The translations under genes and the position numbers were made by a program. Shown in pieces: positions 1-9,607 of a DNA stretch of 64,000 nucleotides. Source of the stretch: Maribellus maritimus (GTDB taxonomy: Bacteria; Bacteroidota; Bacteroidia; Bacteroidales; Prolixibacteraceae). The stretch lies in assembly GCF_022267315.1 (NCBI RefSeq), contig NZ_JAIKLE010000025.1, positions 1 through 64,000 on the forward strand, read 5' to 3'. The notes beneath the pieces were generated by a model. The model did not search any database, had not been told where the DNA came from, and saw only the letters and a program-made list of their open reading frames with translations. How positions within the stretch are numbered: the first letter of the stretch is position 1; every line of letters starts with the position of its first letter.

Positions 1-180
1 ACATGCCCCGGGAAAGGTATGTCCCTCTTTGTGTGTCCCGATAAAAGGATTGACATAAACAGTTAAATCTTCAATACCGGGTTGCTTTTTAGCAGCTTTA
101 TTTTGGCAGCCAAATGTAATTACTAAAAAAATAGCAGCCGCTATAATGATAACCTTACTCGTTTTATTAAAAGTTTCCAT
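1..180 (-). CDS. GH92 alpha-mannosidase, N-terminal 60 residues (cut by window edge)
   Basis: Reading down from the ATG at 180 gives 60 codons that run off the window. The first ~25 residues are a lipoprotein signal ending in a lipobox-like ITFGC (Cys25), so the mature enzyme should be outer-membrane or periplasmic. Residues 42-59 read YVNPFIGT...GHTFPGA, the hallmark start of GH92 exo-alpha-mannosidases, which are Ca-dependent enzymes that trim alpha-mannosides. It lies downstream of the beta-helix gene at 345-2045 on the same strand, 164 bases away, and is probably the last visible gene of module 1. The family call rests on this short N-terminal motif only; the catalytic part is outside the window. 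Confidence 0.78.
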   Translation of the reverse strand, partial: METFNKTSKVIIIAAAIFLVITFGCQNKAAKKQPGIEDLTVYVNPFIGTHKEGHTFPGAC

Positions 181-344
181 TTTAATTTTCCTTTGTAGTT
201 GTATATTTAACTTCACCATCATCCAGCACGGGTAACTATAGAATAATTTTAGGATTCTGCTTCATAAGATTGAAAAACAAATCAGTAGTAGAATACAATA
301 ATTCCGGATATTCTTTTACCTAAGGCTAAAAGGCAGTAAGAATT

Positions 345-2045
345 TTATCTCATATTCCTGAATAAAGGTTTTGAATATTCTTTACCTTTTTTAACAACAT
401 CTCCATTATTATTCCTTATAATAATGGATTCATCCTGCTCATCGAGCCATATTTCTTTAGTTGCACCTTTAAACACATTTCCTTCAACTAAAATATCATT
501 TCCATTCTTTTCGAACTGTATGGCAGCTGCAGCGGCGTCATTAGTAATAAAAATGTTATCTTTTAAAATGACCGGGCCGTATGTAGCATTGGTCTCATAT
601 GTAGTAAAATATATTTCAGAATAACTTTGCCATCCGCCGTTAACAATATTACGTCTTCCAATCACTGGGTTCTGAACTCCTTTGTTAGTGTTATTTACAA
701 AAATATTGTCCTTAATAATTATGTTTTCAGGTTGGTTTATCCATGCACCTCTTCCTCCACCTTTAAAAATATTACCTGTTAATGTTACATTCTTATTTGA
801 TCTTTCTACACTTAAAATTCTTGAACCATTATTACCCTCCACAATATTTCCTGAAATTGTTGAATTTTCGCAATATTCGGCAAGGAAAAATGCCCCCATT
901 CGGGCTCCCAGAATATGATTATTTGAAATAATATTATTATGGCATGCATACACATGCATTGCATCGCCGTATGCACTTAGCTTACAACCTTTAATTAATG
1001 TATTTTCGCAGGATACCAAATCAACAGCGCCTTTACCGGGGCCTGAGCCTTTGGGAGCCCAAATATAAAATGCATTGGTAGCATTTTTTATTATTTGAAC
1101 ATCTTTCCCTCCATTTCCTTTGAAGATTATGGGATTGCCATCCCTAGCGCCACTAATTTCAATATAAGTGGGTGATGAATTTACAACATAATACTTTTTC
1201 CCTTTGATAATATTATCCGGCAGTTTATCATTAAAAAAACATATATTCTGATTCTTTTCAAGAATTGAGTTACTATTATTTAATAAAATATGGCTTTCTC
1301 CATTTTGCATGCTAATATTTTTAATGATCAAATCTGTATCAAAATATTTATATGCCATATCGATTTCATTTCTCGAATAGTACTCACTGAAAACTACTAT
1401 TTGCCAAAGAAAGCCGTAATCCCACATAAATTTACCACTGTTTATTAAAGAACAGTTTTCAACCGTTACATTCGTTGCAAAATTGTTAGTTCGCGATTTT
1501 GATTTTGATGAGTAACCATTCACATTAATTACAGAACCGGCAATTCCCTGTGAATGGACATCACTAAAAATAATATTATCTGTCTTCCCCTTTTCAGATG
1601 TATTGATGACAAAAATACGTGTACTTACATTAGGTTCCCAGGTATTATTTGTTGCCTCTGGATTATATACAAATCCGTTAAAAGAACCTCCATACCACGA
1701 AAAGTTAGAAATATCTTCCCCTGAAAACAAAACGATTCTTTTCTCATCTCCCAAATGTTTAGGTAAATAAAAATTTGCTCCGTGTGAGAAAACAGTAGTG
1801 TTTGAGTGCATTGGAATTTCAAATTTTCCACTCACATAATAATCTCCGGCAGGAATTACAATTACTCCACCATTTGAGTTCTTTACCTGTTTAAATATTT
1901 CCAGGAATGCAGGTGTATCATCCGTAATTCCATCTGCTTTGGGAGAAAAGTCGGCTAAATTAAGCTCTTCTTTTTTATCCCTCTGCGCATGTATATTTGT
2001 ATATATGAATAGGTTAAAAAACAGAATAATTAAACTTATTTTCAT
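345..2045 (-). CDS. Secreted right-handed beta-helix protein (pectate-lyase-3 superfamily)
   Basis: The protein has 566 residues. Residues 1-20 are a Sec signal peptide ending in HAQ. Residues 30-85 carry the pectate-lyase-3 (PF12708-type) opening LADFSPKADGITDDTPAF followed by GGVIVIPAGDYYVSG. The remainder is a ladder of Asn/Ile/Gly-rich PbH1 strands (NNIISNNHILGA, ENSTISGNIVEGNN and similar), so the fold is a single-stranded parallel beta-helix. The fold is shared by polysaccharide lyases, GH28-like hydrolases and epimerases, so the substrate and chemistry cannot be fixed from sequence. It follows susD of module 1 after a strong hairpin and precedes the GH92 gene, so it probably acts on the glycan imported by that SusC/SusD pair. 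ATG start; no clear Shine-Dalgarno. Confidence 0.8.
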   Translation of the reverse strand: MKISLIILFFNLFIYTNIHAQRDKKEELNLADFSPKADGITDDTPAFLEIFKQVKNSNGGVIVIPAGDYYVSGKFEIPMHSNTTVFSHGANFYLPKHLGDEKRIVLFSGEDISNFSWYGGSFNGFVYNPEATNNTWEPNVSTRIFVINTSEKGKTDNIIFSDVHSQGIAGSVINVNGYSSKSKSRTNNFATNVTVENCSLINSGKFMWDYGFLWQIVVFSEYYSRNEIDMAYKYFDTDLIIKNISMQNGESHILLNNSNSILEKNQNICFFNDKLPDNIIKGKKYYVVNSSPTYIEISGARDGNPIIFKGNGGKDVQIIKNATNAFYIWAPKGSGPGKGAVDLVSCENTLIKGCKLSAYGDAMHVYACHNNIISNNHILGARMGAFFLAEYCENSTISGNIVEGNNGSRILSVERSNKNVTLTGNIFKGGGRGAWINQPENIIIKDNIFVNNTNKGVQNPVIGRRNIVNGGWQSYSEIYFTTYETNATYGPVILKDNIFITNDAAAAAIQFEKNGNDILVEGNVFKGATKEIWLDEQDESIIIRNNNGDVVKKGKEYSKPLFRNMR

Positions 2046-2111
2046 TTTAATTTATTTTAATGGTTAAGATTGTTCATTCTCAATTGTAATTTGAATTTTG
2101 ACTTAAACCTA

Positions 2112-2144
2112 CTAATCTCTCTTATAAGAATAAAGAGAGATTAG
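2112..2144 (-). promoter_or_regulatory. Intercistronic hairpin after susD (module 1)
   Basis: A perfect 12-bp inverted repeat (CTAATCTCTCTT / AAGAGAGATTAG) with a 9-base loop lies 40 bases past the susD stop and 67 bases before the beta-helix gene. No T-run follows it on the minus strand, so it is more likely an mRNA-stabilising or attenuating structure than a full terminator. Modules 2 and 3 have hairpins in the same place. Confidence 0.7.
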
Positions 2145-2183
2145 CAAATTTAAATACTTGTGAGCTTGATTTTCACTACCTAC

Positions 2184-3854
2184 TTAATATCCGGGATTTT
2201 GTTTCATGTCGCTATTCAAATCTCTTTCGAATTGAGGAATGGGCCACAAATAATTCTTGTTAGTATCAAAAACCCTATTTTCTATTATTCGCATTTCATC
2301 TTTATTTGAAACGGCAGAATAATCAGGTGTACCATTTTCATCAATCAAAGGAGCAGAACTTAATAATCCTTTTGGTATTCTGCCATAGAGTGGGCCATTT
2401 AGTACATCTTCAGCAATTTTCCACCTACGAATATCAAATAACCTAAGTCCTTCAAAAGCCAGTTCAATTTTTCTTTCCTTTCTCAAAATTGATCTTAATT
2501 CATTCTGCGATTTTCCTCCTTCTATTATAGGCATACCAACTCTTTCCCTAATCTGATTTATCGCATCATAAACAGACTGATCAATGTCATTAGCCTCAAT
2601 TTTTGCTTCAGCATAAGTCAACAGCACCTCTGCATATCTTATTAAAATAATTCCTGTTTCGCTATGTCTAAGCGAGTTGGCATCTTCATATGTAGCATAT
2701 TTTCGCCAACAATACCCCGAAAATGATGCATAAGGATTTGTTACGTCAGTATTCGTAACTCTAGCGGGAGGTGAGACATTATAATTCCAGCAAAGCAAGC
2801 TGTCTTTGTGGGTTTCATACTGATAACCATGGAAAATTGAGCCAGGCACAATTGTACTATATTGCAATCTGGGATCTCTGTTTTCAAATGGTTTTTGCGG
2901 ATTATATAAGGGAGACTCATGAATATTTAATCCATCAGCACACAAATAAGAATCCATCATTGATTGGGTAGGAATTAATCCGCTATATCCGGAAGCCATT
3001 CGAGAGCCACACCATCTTGGAGAAGAGTGATCAATTGTACCAACTAAATATGAAAGCTTTAGTATAATTTCATTTGAATTTATCTGTCCACTTTTTTCAA
3101 ACAATTGAGTGTAATCCTCATCTAATTCATAATTTAATGCCATTGTTCGTTGTGCCGCATCTATTGCGACAGTCCACTTTTCATTGAATAATGCAACCCT
3201 GGCTTTTAATGCTAAAGCTACTCCTTTAGTAATTCGTCCTAAATAACTGTCATCAGAATATTCTGCAACCAAAATGGATGAAGACTCCTCTAGTTCACTT
3301 AATATAAATTCTACTATTTGTGACTTTTCAGTTCTCTCTATTTTACTATTTTCCAATGTTAAATTAGTTGTATAAAATGGCACATCTCCGAAAAGTTCAA
3401 CTAGTTGATAATAAAAATATGCTCTTAATACCCTAGACTCAGCAAGCAGCTGATCAATCCTACTTTGATCTGAAATTGTTTCAATATTTGCAGCTCCTTC
3501 TATTGCATAGTTACATCGCTGAATGCCAGTGTACAAATGTTCCCACATTTCAAGAATAACAGCATTTGTAGGATCGAGAGTTCCGCTACCCAATAGTTGA
3601 AAATCTCCCCAAGCCCTGCTCCAACCAATATCAGAAGCTAAATCGAGATGTTGCTCCATTGGCAATCCGTAATTAAAATCATACCAAAGGCTATTGTAGG
3701 CTCCAATTACTGCCAATTCTAATTCTGACTCAGATTGTAAAAACACTGAAACCGATGGATTATCTATTGGACTCTTTGTTAAATAATCATTACACGAAGT
3801 AAAAACGGTAATTATAAGGAATAAAAAACTTGTATTTAAATATATTTTTTTCAT
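2184..3854 (-). CDS. SusD/RagB-family outer-membrane glycan-binding lipoprotein (module 1)
   Basis: The protein has 556 residues. A lipoprotein signal ends in VFTSC at about residue 21, followed by the SusD N-terminal pattern (DYLTKSPIDNPS..., then ELAVIGAYNSLW). TPR-like helices fill the first half, and the C-terminal RagB/SusD region has the usual ILIRYAEVLLTYAEAK, RKIELAFEGLRLFDIRRW and LWPIPQFERDLN...QNPGY. It should sit on the cell surface as the lid of the SusC channel just upstream (gap 11 bases). Compared with the SusD proteins at 11,207 and 25,185 it is longer and clearly more divergent, so module 1 probably binds a different glycan. Confidence 0.97.
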   Translation of the reverse strand: MKKIYLNTSFLFLIITVFTSCNDYLTKSPIDNPSVSVFLQSESELELAVIGAYNSLWYDFNYGLPMEQHLDLASDIGWSRAWGDFQLLGSGTLDPTNAVILEMWEHLYTGIQRCNYAIEGAANIETISDQSRIDQLLAESRVLRAYFYYQLVELFGDVPFYTTNLTLENSKIERTEKSQIVEFILSELEESSSILVAEYSDDSYLGRITKGVALALKARVALFNEKWTVAIDAAQRTMALNYELDEDYTQLFEKSGQINSNEIILKLSYLVGTIDHSSPRWCGSRMASGYSGLIPTQSMMDSYLCADGLNIHESPLYNPQKPFENRDPRLQYSTIVPGSIFHGYQYETHKDSLLCWNYNVSPPARVTNTDVTNPYASFSGYCWRKYATYEDANSLRHSETGIILIRYAEVLLTYAEAKIEANDIDQSVYDAINQIRERVGMPIIEGGKSQNELRSILRKERKIELAFEGLRLFDIRRWKIAEDVLNGPLYGRIPKGLLSSAPLIDENGTPDYSAVSNKDEMRIIENRVFDTNKNYLWPIPQFERDLNSDMKQNPGY

Positions 3855-3865
3855 GTCTAAGCAGT

Positions 3866-6800
3866 TTAAAATGAAATATTAACACCAATAGAATACGATT
3901 TCTGTTGCGGATAATAGGTTGCATTACCTACCGGTGTTTCAGCGTCAAATCCATCCCAGAAATTGTCTAAAGTGAGTAAATTCTGTCCTGAAACATAAAA
4001 CCGCAATTGCCTAATATTGGCCTTGTTCAAAAAGTTACTACTAAAACTATAGCCAATTTGTATATTTTTCACTCTCAGATAAGAAGCATCTTTTAACCAG
4101 AATGTTGAATTCTGATAATTATTGTCGTTATTAAACGCCAAACTTGGAAAACTTGCATTTGGATTTTCTTTCGTCCAATAATCTTTATGCATGGTTAAAG
4201 CTGTTGATCCATTGGAAAAAGGCCAGATAGCGGTTTCAGTTAAATAGCCATCTACTTTTCCCACCCCCTGGAGTAACATGCTAAAGTCTATATTTTTCCA
4301 CTTCAAATTACCATTGATACTAAATGTATACCTTGGAATATTGTTTCCAATAATTTTTCGATCATCTCCATCAATAGCTCCACTGTCATCCTGATCTTTA
4401 TATTTTATACTTCCCGGGATGATAGTCCCAGTTTGTGCAGGAGAGCTATCAATATCTTCCTGACTTGTAAAATATCCGATTGCTTCGTAGCCATAAAAGG
4501 AGTTTATCGCATAACCTTCAAAATTTACCAAAAGGTCGCCAACGTTTGCTCCTTTTAAATCAACAATTTTATTTTTCACATCAGAAAGTGATAAATTTAT
4601 CCCATAAGAAAGATCCTTTTTTCGTGCATTGTAACCTACGGAAAAGTCCCATCCATTATTCTTCACAATACCTGCATTCTGATATGGGGCATTTACACCC
4701 AGATAAGCAGGAATATCAAGTTGCAAAAGAATACCATTTGTTGTTTTATGATAATAATCAAAAGAGGCATTGAAATTTTTTACATTTACGTCGATTCCAA
4801 GATTCAACATCTCTGTTGTTTCCCAGGAGATGTTTGAGTTTGCAAGGTCTGTTACAGTTAATCCCTTGACTGCTTCTTCATTTAAAACGATTGTTTCAGT
4901 TTCAAGAAAAGAATCATAAGGATAATAACCAATGTTCTGATTTCCCAACTGTCCCCAGGAAAATCGAATCTTTAAATTATTAATTAAGTCTCTGTAATCA
5001 CTCCAAAAATTCTCTTCTGAAATTCTCCATCCTGAAGAAAAGGATGGGAAAAAGCCAAATTTATTTCCTGATAAAAATCGTGAAGAACCATCAAACCTAA
5101 AATTTGCTTCAACCAAATATCTATTTTTAAAGTTGTAATTCAGCCTTCCGAATAAAGATTGTAACGCCCAATCATAACCCGATCCCTCAGCTTGCATATT
5201 GCTTGGATCTCCCGCATTTAATACATCATATTGAGGAAGGTCAAATCCATCTCTAAAGCCTGAAAACCATCGGTTACTGTAGTCTTCCTGAGAAGCCCCT
5301 AATAAAACCTTCAAATTATGGTCGTTAAAATCTTTCTCGTAATTTATAGTTGCCCATAAATTATTATTGAAATAGCGTGTTTGCATTTGTGCTAATGAAT
5401 TAATTGAAGGACTATTATATGCCTCCCCGCTTGGATAATAAACAGTTATAATATCTCTAAAACGTTTATAGTTATCTTCCCAAATATGTGGTGAATATGT
5501 AAACTCAAAAGACAAATTTTTAGTAATATCATAAACAAATCCAATATTTAACAAGAAAGAAGGTGTTTCAGTGCGAGTATAACCGCTGCTTTCTGCCATG
5601 GCCAAAGGATTACTTGCTGTAGAAGGAGCGGCATATCCAAAAGGATAAACAGTTGGTTCGATTGCTGAAAGATGATTTGCATTAAAAAGTACGCTTCCAA
5701 TACCGGAGCCAGGTTCTTCATTTTTCATTAATTGGAAAAAAACGTCTGCTTTTATTGCAAGTTTTGTATTTATTTTCATATCAGTATTTAACCGAAAACT
5801 ATATCTGTCAAAACCTGTGTTTTTTATAATTCCACCTTGATTATAATACCCCAATGCTCCCAGAACCTTAATCTTTTCATTCCCCCCTTCAAAACTTAAA
5901 GAGTGATTCTGAGTGAATCCATTTTCTGTAAAAACTTCTTTAAACCAATCTGTGTCCGGATACAACAAAGGGTCTTCATTGCGCAAACTGCTATAGCTGG
6001 AAATTAAATCTTCTGAATATAGTGGAGTACTTCCTATATTTTTATATGAAAGGTTTAATAGAGTCATGTGCTCCTCTGCATTAACCTTTTCTTTCAGATT
6101 GGTAGGTGCACTGATTCCAAAATAATTTGAGTAATTAAAGGAAAATTTATTATTTGAAGCACGCTTCGTAGTAACAAGAATAACACCATTAGCCGCTCTT
6201 GCTCCATAAATAGAAGCAGAAGCTGCATCTTTTAATACAGAGACACTTTCTATTAAATTAGGATCAATGTTATTAATATCCATCGGAATACCATCCACTA
6301 AAACCAAAGGATTAGCATCATTTAAAGTTCCGATTCCTCTAATTCTTATAGTCCCTCCATCATTTCCAGGTTGGCCGGACGATTGGGTAACTGTTACCCC
6401 TGGCACAATTCCCTGCAATAACATGGAAGACTGACCGACCTGCCTCTTCTCTATTTCATCACTGCTTACTGAGTTTACAGCTCCCGTTAAGTTTATTCTT
6501 TTTTGCGTTCCATAGCCAATTGCAACTACTTCTTCAATTCCGATAGCATCTTCTTCCATTTTTACATCAATCACTGTTTGTCCTCCAACAACTATTTCTT
6601 GTGTCCGCATACCAACAAAAGAAAATTGCAGTGTTGCATTTACAGGTATATCTGAAAGTGAAAATTCTCCATCAGCATTGGTAACAGTTCCCTGTGTTGT
6701 TCCTTTAAATACAACCGTTACACCGGGAAGGGGTGCACCGGAAGAATCGGTTACTTTCCCTGAAACTGACTTTTGTTGTTCGATATCAAATTTGTCAGTC

Positions 6801-7165
6801 GTTGTAAGTAATATCTGGCGGTCGTTAATGCTGTATGTTATCCCTGTATTTTCGAAAAGTTGATCAAGGATATTGCTTATGGCTTGGTTCTCGCAGTCAA
6901 CAGTTTTTCTTTGACTGACATTGATTCTTGAAGCATCGAACATAAAATAGAATTCGGATTGATCTTCTATGTTCTCTAAGATGTTAGTGATTGTTTCATT
7001 TTCTAAATTAATACTTAAGCGTTTACTTTGTCCATAGCTGTCGACAGCAAAAGTTTGGGTTACTGTTATTAAAACTAATAATACAACAATCCTCATTCTT
7101 TTTAAAAATTTAGATTTCCGGATTTCAAACACTCCGGAAATCAATCCATAATAATTTTTTTTCAT
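3866..7165 (-). CDS. SusC/RagA TonB-dependent transporter with STN domain (module 1)
   Basis: Start chosen at the ATG at 7165 (MKKNYYG...), giving 1099 residues; the frame is open further upstream but that stretch has no signal-peptide logic. In order: signal peptide to about residue 46; STN secretin/TonB short domain about 50-122, the part that signals to FecR; carboxypeptidase-like beta-sandwich about 134-215 (VSGKVTDSSG...TNADGEFSL); plug from about 225 beginning EEVVAIGYGTQKR; and a 22-strand barrel ending in a typical YSIGVNISF. It imports oligosaccharides together with the SusD downstream. The STN domain and adjacent fecI/fecR genes indicate trans-envelope induction by the substrate. 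A possible antisense RNA starts opposite its start codon. Confidence 0.97.
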   Translation of the reverse strand: MKKNYYGLISGVFEIRKSKFLKRMRIVVLLVLITVTQTFAVDSYGQSKRLSINLENETITNILENIEDQSEFYFMFDASRINVSQRKTVDCENQAISNILDQLFENTGITYSINDRQILLTTTDKFDIEQQKSVSGKVTDSSGAPLPGVTVVFKGTTQGTVTNADGEFSLSDIPVNATLQFSFVGMRTQEIVVGGQTVIDVKMEEDAIGIEEVVAIGYGTQKRINLTGAVNSVSSDEIEKRQVGQSSMLLQGIVPGVTVTQSSGQPGNDGGTIRIRGIGTLNDANPLVLVDGIPMDINNIDPNLIESVSVLKDAASASIYGARAANGVILVTTKRASNNKFSFNYSNYFGISAPTNLKEKVNAEEHMTLLNLSYKNIGSTPLYSEDLISSYSSLRNEDPLLYPDTDWFKEVFTENGFTQNHSLSFEGGNEKIKVLGALGYYNQGGIIKNTGFDRYSFRLNTDMKINTKLAIKADVFFQLMKNEEPGSGIGSVLFNANHLSAIEPTVYPFGYAAPSTASNPLAMAESSGYTRTETPSFLLNIGFVYDITKNLSFEFTYSPHIWEDNYKRFRDIITVYYPSGEAYNSPSINSLAQMQTRYFNNNLWATINYEKDFNDHNLKVLLGASQEDYSNRWFSGFRDGFDLPQYDVLNAGDPSNMQAEGSGYDWALQSLFGRLNYNFKNRYLVEANFRFDGSSRFLSGNKFGFFPSFSSGWRISEENFWSDYRDLINNLKIRFSWGQLGNQNIGYYPYDSFLETETIVLNEEAVKGLTVTDLANSNISWETTEMLNLGIDVNVKNFNASFDYYHKTTNGILLQLDIPAYLGVNAPYQNAGIVKNNGWDFSVGYNARKKDLSYGINLSLSDVKNKIVDLKGANVGDLLVNFEGYAINSFYGYEAIGYFTSQEDIDSSPAQTGTIIPGSIKYKDQDDSGAIDGDDRKIIGNNIPRYTFSINGNLKWKNIDFSMLLQGVGKVDGYLTETAIWPFSNGSTALTMHKDYWTKENPNASFPSLAFNNDNNYQNSTFWLKDASYLRVKNIQIGYSFSSNFLNKANIRQLRFYVSGQNLLTLDNFWDGFDAETPVGNATYYPQQKSYSIGVNISF

Positions 7166-7178
7166 AAATTTGTTTTGA

Positions 7179-7277
7179 TTTGGATTATTTAATAATTCAA
7201 GTTGATTTTGCCTCTGGAGTTGGTCACTGCGAGGCAATAATAAAGCAAGAGGGAGATGTTAACAGCATCTCCTTTTT
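7179..7277 (+). ncRNA. Predicted antisense RNA opposite the susC leader (module 1)
   Basis: Seen: on the plus strand a -7-like box TAAATTTG at 7165-7172, overlapping the susC start codon, and about 80 bases on an intrinsic terminator with stem GGAGATG (7252-7258) / CATCTCC (7266-7272) followed by TTTTT. A second weaker hairpin GCCTC...GAGGC lies at 7210-7235. Known: Bacteroides ECF/anti-sigma PULs can carry cis-antisense DonS RNAs of roughly this size at this place. Inferred: an RNA of about 100 nt represses susC. No -33 TTTG was found at the expected spacing, so the promoter is only half supported. Ends are estimates. Confidence 0.42.
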
Positions 7278-7331
7278 AGTACATCGTTTTAATTCATATC
7301 ATAAGCAGATTTTTTTAAGTTATACAGTTCA

Positions 7332-8348
7332 TTATTTTTTTGAAATAATTATTTCGGGTTTAGCTTCTTGTTCGTAATTATGTATTAGTTTACAATGAAC
7401 ATCGCAAACAATTTCTATATACCTGAAAATTTCCTCGTAGCTTTCGTTTTGAATTGTTCCTGAGAAAATAGAGTTATATACTTCCTCATCGGCTACTTCA
7501 ATGTTGATGTTATACCACCTTTTTAGCTTTTCAACCACATTCTTCATCGATTCGTTGCGAAAGATAAGCTTTCCATTTTTCCAGGATGAATAAATGGTTA
7601 CATCAGTAAAATTCAGCGTTAATGCATTATCGGCTATGTTATACGTTGCTTTTTCTCCGGGTTGCATGGTATAACTAAAGGTTTCAATCTCTTTGTGTGC
7701 CAGCTCTACTTTACCCGATTCAAGCACAACAGCAATCTTATCGTTTTCAGGATATGCATCTACATCGAATTTCGTACCCAGTACTTTAACTATCAGACCA
7801 TTCGCTTGTACTGAAAAAGGGTCATCTTCTTTGTGGTAAACCTGAAAAAAAGCCTGTCCGTTGAGTGAAACTTTTCGGTTTTGTTCAGAAAAGTTGCCGG
7901 GATAAGAAAGTGTCGTGCCTGAATTTAACCAAACTATTGAACTATCGGGTAAAACAACCTTTGACCGTTGACCATCTTCAGTAATAAAAGAAGTATAAGA
8001 TAACTTTTGGGTGGTAATGGCGGAATTAAGTTGTTGTTTGCTTGTATAATAAATTGTGGTGAGGCTAATCAGAAAAACAATTATGGCTGCATATTTAAAA
8101 ACGATTCTAATTGTTGGGTTAAACCTTTCTTTTTTCCCTGAAATTTTATGCCGGGCTTTCAGGTATGCATTTTCAATCTCATAATCGTCCAATTTTCTTG
8201 TTGAAGAGAGGAATGCCCAGGAAATTTTCATTTTTTTAAATATTTCCTTTTTCTCTTTTTGATTATTAATTTCTGTAATAACTTTTTCCTTCTCCTCAAA
8301 AGGTAAATTTCCTGTTACCAGTTTTATTATGTCTTCAAAATTCTTCAT
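7332..8348 (-). CDS. FecR-family anti-sigma factor (module 1)
   Basis: The protein has 338 residues. The N-terminal ~85 residues are the cytoplasmic anti-sigma part. One membrane segment follows at about 88-108 (FKYAAIIVFLISLTTIYY). The periplasmic FecR domain covers about 120-215 (LPDSSIVWLNSGTTLSYPGNF, GKVELAHKE). A DUF4974-type C-terminal domain lies at about 255-325 and should contact the STN domain of SusC. It holds the ECF sigma factor encoded just upstream (gap 97 bases) until the transporter signals that substrate is bound. The order sigma, fecR, susC, susD is the standard one. Confidence 0.95.
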   Translation of the reverse strand: MKNFEDIIKLVTGNLPFEEKEKVITEINNQKEKKEIFKKMKISWAFLSSTRKLDDYEIENAYLKARHKISGKKERFNPTIRIVFKYAAIIVFLISLTTIYYTSKQQLNSAITTQKLSYTSFITEDGQRSKVVLPDSSIVWLNSGTTLSYPGNFSEQNRKVSLNGQAFFQVYHKEDDPFSVQANGLIVKVLGTKFDVDAYPENDKIAVVLESGKVELAHKEIETFSYTMQPGEKATYNIADNALTLNFTDVTIYSSWKNGKLIFRNESMKNVVEKLKRWYNINIEVADEEVYNSIFSGTIQNESYEEIFRYIEIVCDVHCKLIHNYEQEAKPEIIISKK

Positions 8349-8445
8349 CTATATTATAAATAAACCATGAAATAGCATTTACCCCCAGTAATGCTTTCCT
8401 TTTTTATACATCTTTTTTTTTCGTCTGTATATAAGATGCTGAAAA

Positions 8446-9033
8446 TTAAAGAACAAACAGATAGGCCACTAACGGTAAATAATCTTTTAAAGCAACTTTA
8501 AATGTTTTGATTCCTTTTGAGACATGCTTTTCTACTGTTTTTACAGAAATATTGAGTTCTTCTGCAATTTCACGGTTTTTCATTTCCTGAAACCTGCTGA
8601 GCTCGAAGACTTTTCTACATTGGGGAGGCAAACTTGCTAAAGTTTCCTGTATGATTTGTTCAATATCCATGAATGCGCATACCGATGTATCTACAGTTGA
8701 CAGTGTTTCTGCATTTAAATCCAACTCACCAACATCGATGGTATTCGTGAACAACTTTTGACTGTACCTTTTATTGCGTAACTTTTTTAGGGCATTGTTT
8801 TTGGCTACCGTAAAAAGGTATGACGTAAGATTTGAATCGTCTTTTAGTTCGTTGCGTTTGTTCCACAACGTGACTAAAGTATCCTGTACAATATTTTCTG
8901 CAGTGTCTTTGAAAGGGATAAACTCTAATACGAAATAATACAACTTTGGATAAAAGTCGTTAAAAAGGACTTTGAAAGCAGCTTCATCGTCGTTTCTTAA
9001 CCTTTCAAAAAGTTGTTGTTCGTTTTGGTTCAT
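8446..9033 (-). CDS. FecI-like ECF RNA polymerase sigma factor (module 1)
   Basis: The protein has 195 residues, a normal length for Bacteroidota ECF sigma factors. Region 2 is at about 20-90 (FNDFYPKLYYFVLEFI, NIVQDTLVTLWNKR, LTSYLFTVAKNNALKKLR) and region 4 at about 125-180 (LPPQCRKVFELSRFQEMKNREIAEELNISVKTVEKHVSKGI). It should direct transcription of the downstream susC-susD operon when released by FecR. A hydrophobic C-terminal tail (YLPLVAYLFVL) resembles that of the module 2 sigma factor. ATG start. Confidence 0.95.
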   Translation of the reverse strand: MNQNEQQLFERLRNDDEAAFKVLFNDFYPKLYYFVLEFIPFKDTAENIVQDTLVTLWNKRNELKDDSNLTSYLFTVAKNNALKKLRNKRYSQKLFTNTIDVGELDLNAETLSTVDTSVCAFMDIEQIIQETLASLPPQCRKVFELSRFQEMKNREIAEELNISVKTVEKHVSKGIKTFKVALKDYLPLVAYLFVL

Positions 9034-9239
9034 TGGTTTTTGTCTATTTAATCACAAAACTAAAAAATAAAATCAACAAATAATTTCAGGTCTGATTTAT
9101 GCTAACCAACATCCTAATATTTGCCTAATTTTAAATAAGTTACACCTCCATATTTCCAGCAAAGGGCGTTAGTAAGAGCTATGTGGTGATTACCAATTAC
9201 TGTAATAATAAGTCGTAACCGTCTATTCCGACAAAAAAA

Positions 9240-9387
9240 ATTGCTACAGTTTTGGATGTAGATATCCGGGAATTGTTGAAACCTATAAAATAAGGGAAAC
9301 TGATAAATTTGGTTTTCCTGACTTTTCTGCTGCAGAAAAAAAGCGATTATTTTACCATGTGAAAGAGCAGTTTTAGTATCAAAATAA
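9240..9387 (+). pseudogene. Possible remnant of a helix-turn-helix regulator
   Basis: The 748 bases between the sigma gene at 9033 and the gene at 9782 hold no intact gene. On the plus strand from about 9240, one frame reads IATVLDVDIRELLKPIK and stops; the next frame continues with RETDKFGFPDFSAAEKKRLFYHVKEQF and stops at 9387. The first piece resembles the end of an XRE-type DNA-binding domain (helix 4 of many Bacteroidota HTH proteins). One base lost near 9290 would join the pieces. No start codon or helix-turn-helix core is visible upstream, so this is at most a fragment. Confidence 0.25.
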
Positions 9388-9437
9388 ACCTGATGGGCAA
9401 AACAGTGGATACGCTTTTGATTTTTGTTTACGGGAGA

Positions 9438-9566
9438 ATGAAACAAAATACATACAGAAATAAGTTACCATCCCGCTTTGCCAAAAGCAGAAACAGGATT
9501 GTAACTCATTTATTCATCTTTCTTTCATTTTTGCTTCCTGTAACTTATGTTTTCGGTAAACAGTAG
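9438..9566 (+). CDS. Tiny ORF with a signal-peptide-like segment (42 aa)
   Basis: The frame from ATG 9438 (or 9393 for a 57-residue version) encodes a basic head, KLPSRFAKSRNRIV, then a hydrophobic stretch FIFLSFLLPVTYVFG, and stops. That is the shape of a lone signal peptide. It could be the severed start of a secreted protein that has been lost, or chance. It ends about 40 bases before the CCTGT/ACAGG box array that fills 9608-9671. I do not recognise it. Confidence 0.2.
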   Translation: MKQNTYRNKLPSRFAKSRNRIVTHLFIFLSFLLPVTYVFGKQ

Positions 9567-9607
9567 AAATAAACCAAAATATTTTTTCAGCTACCCAAAA
9601 GAACACT

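Noticed and set aside
3866-7237. Longer start for SusC of module 1 at 7237
   Set aside because: The extra 24 residues have no signal-peptide character, and ATG 7165 with the conserved AAATTTATGAAAAA context matches the start of the module 3 SusC.
7240-7280. Leader peptide on the minus strand before susC1 (ATG within the hairpin; a similar short ORF near 16000)
   Set aside because: The possible Shine-Dalgarno touches the ATG with no spacing, the peptides in the gaps are unrelated, and the sequences are explained by the hairpin arms.
9114-9446. 110-codon minus-strand ORF
   Set aside because: Composition and hydrophobicity are not protein-like, there is no family resemblance, and the opposite strand carries better coding-like fragments.
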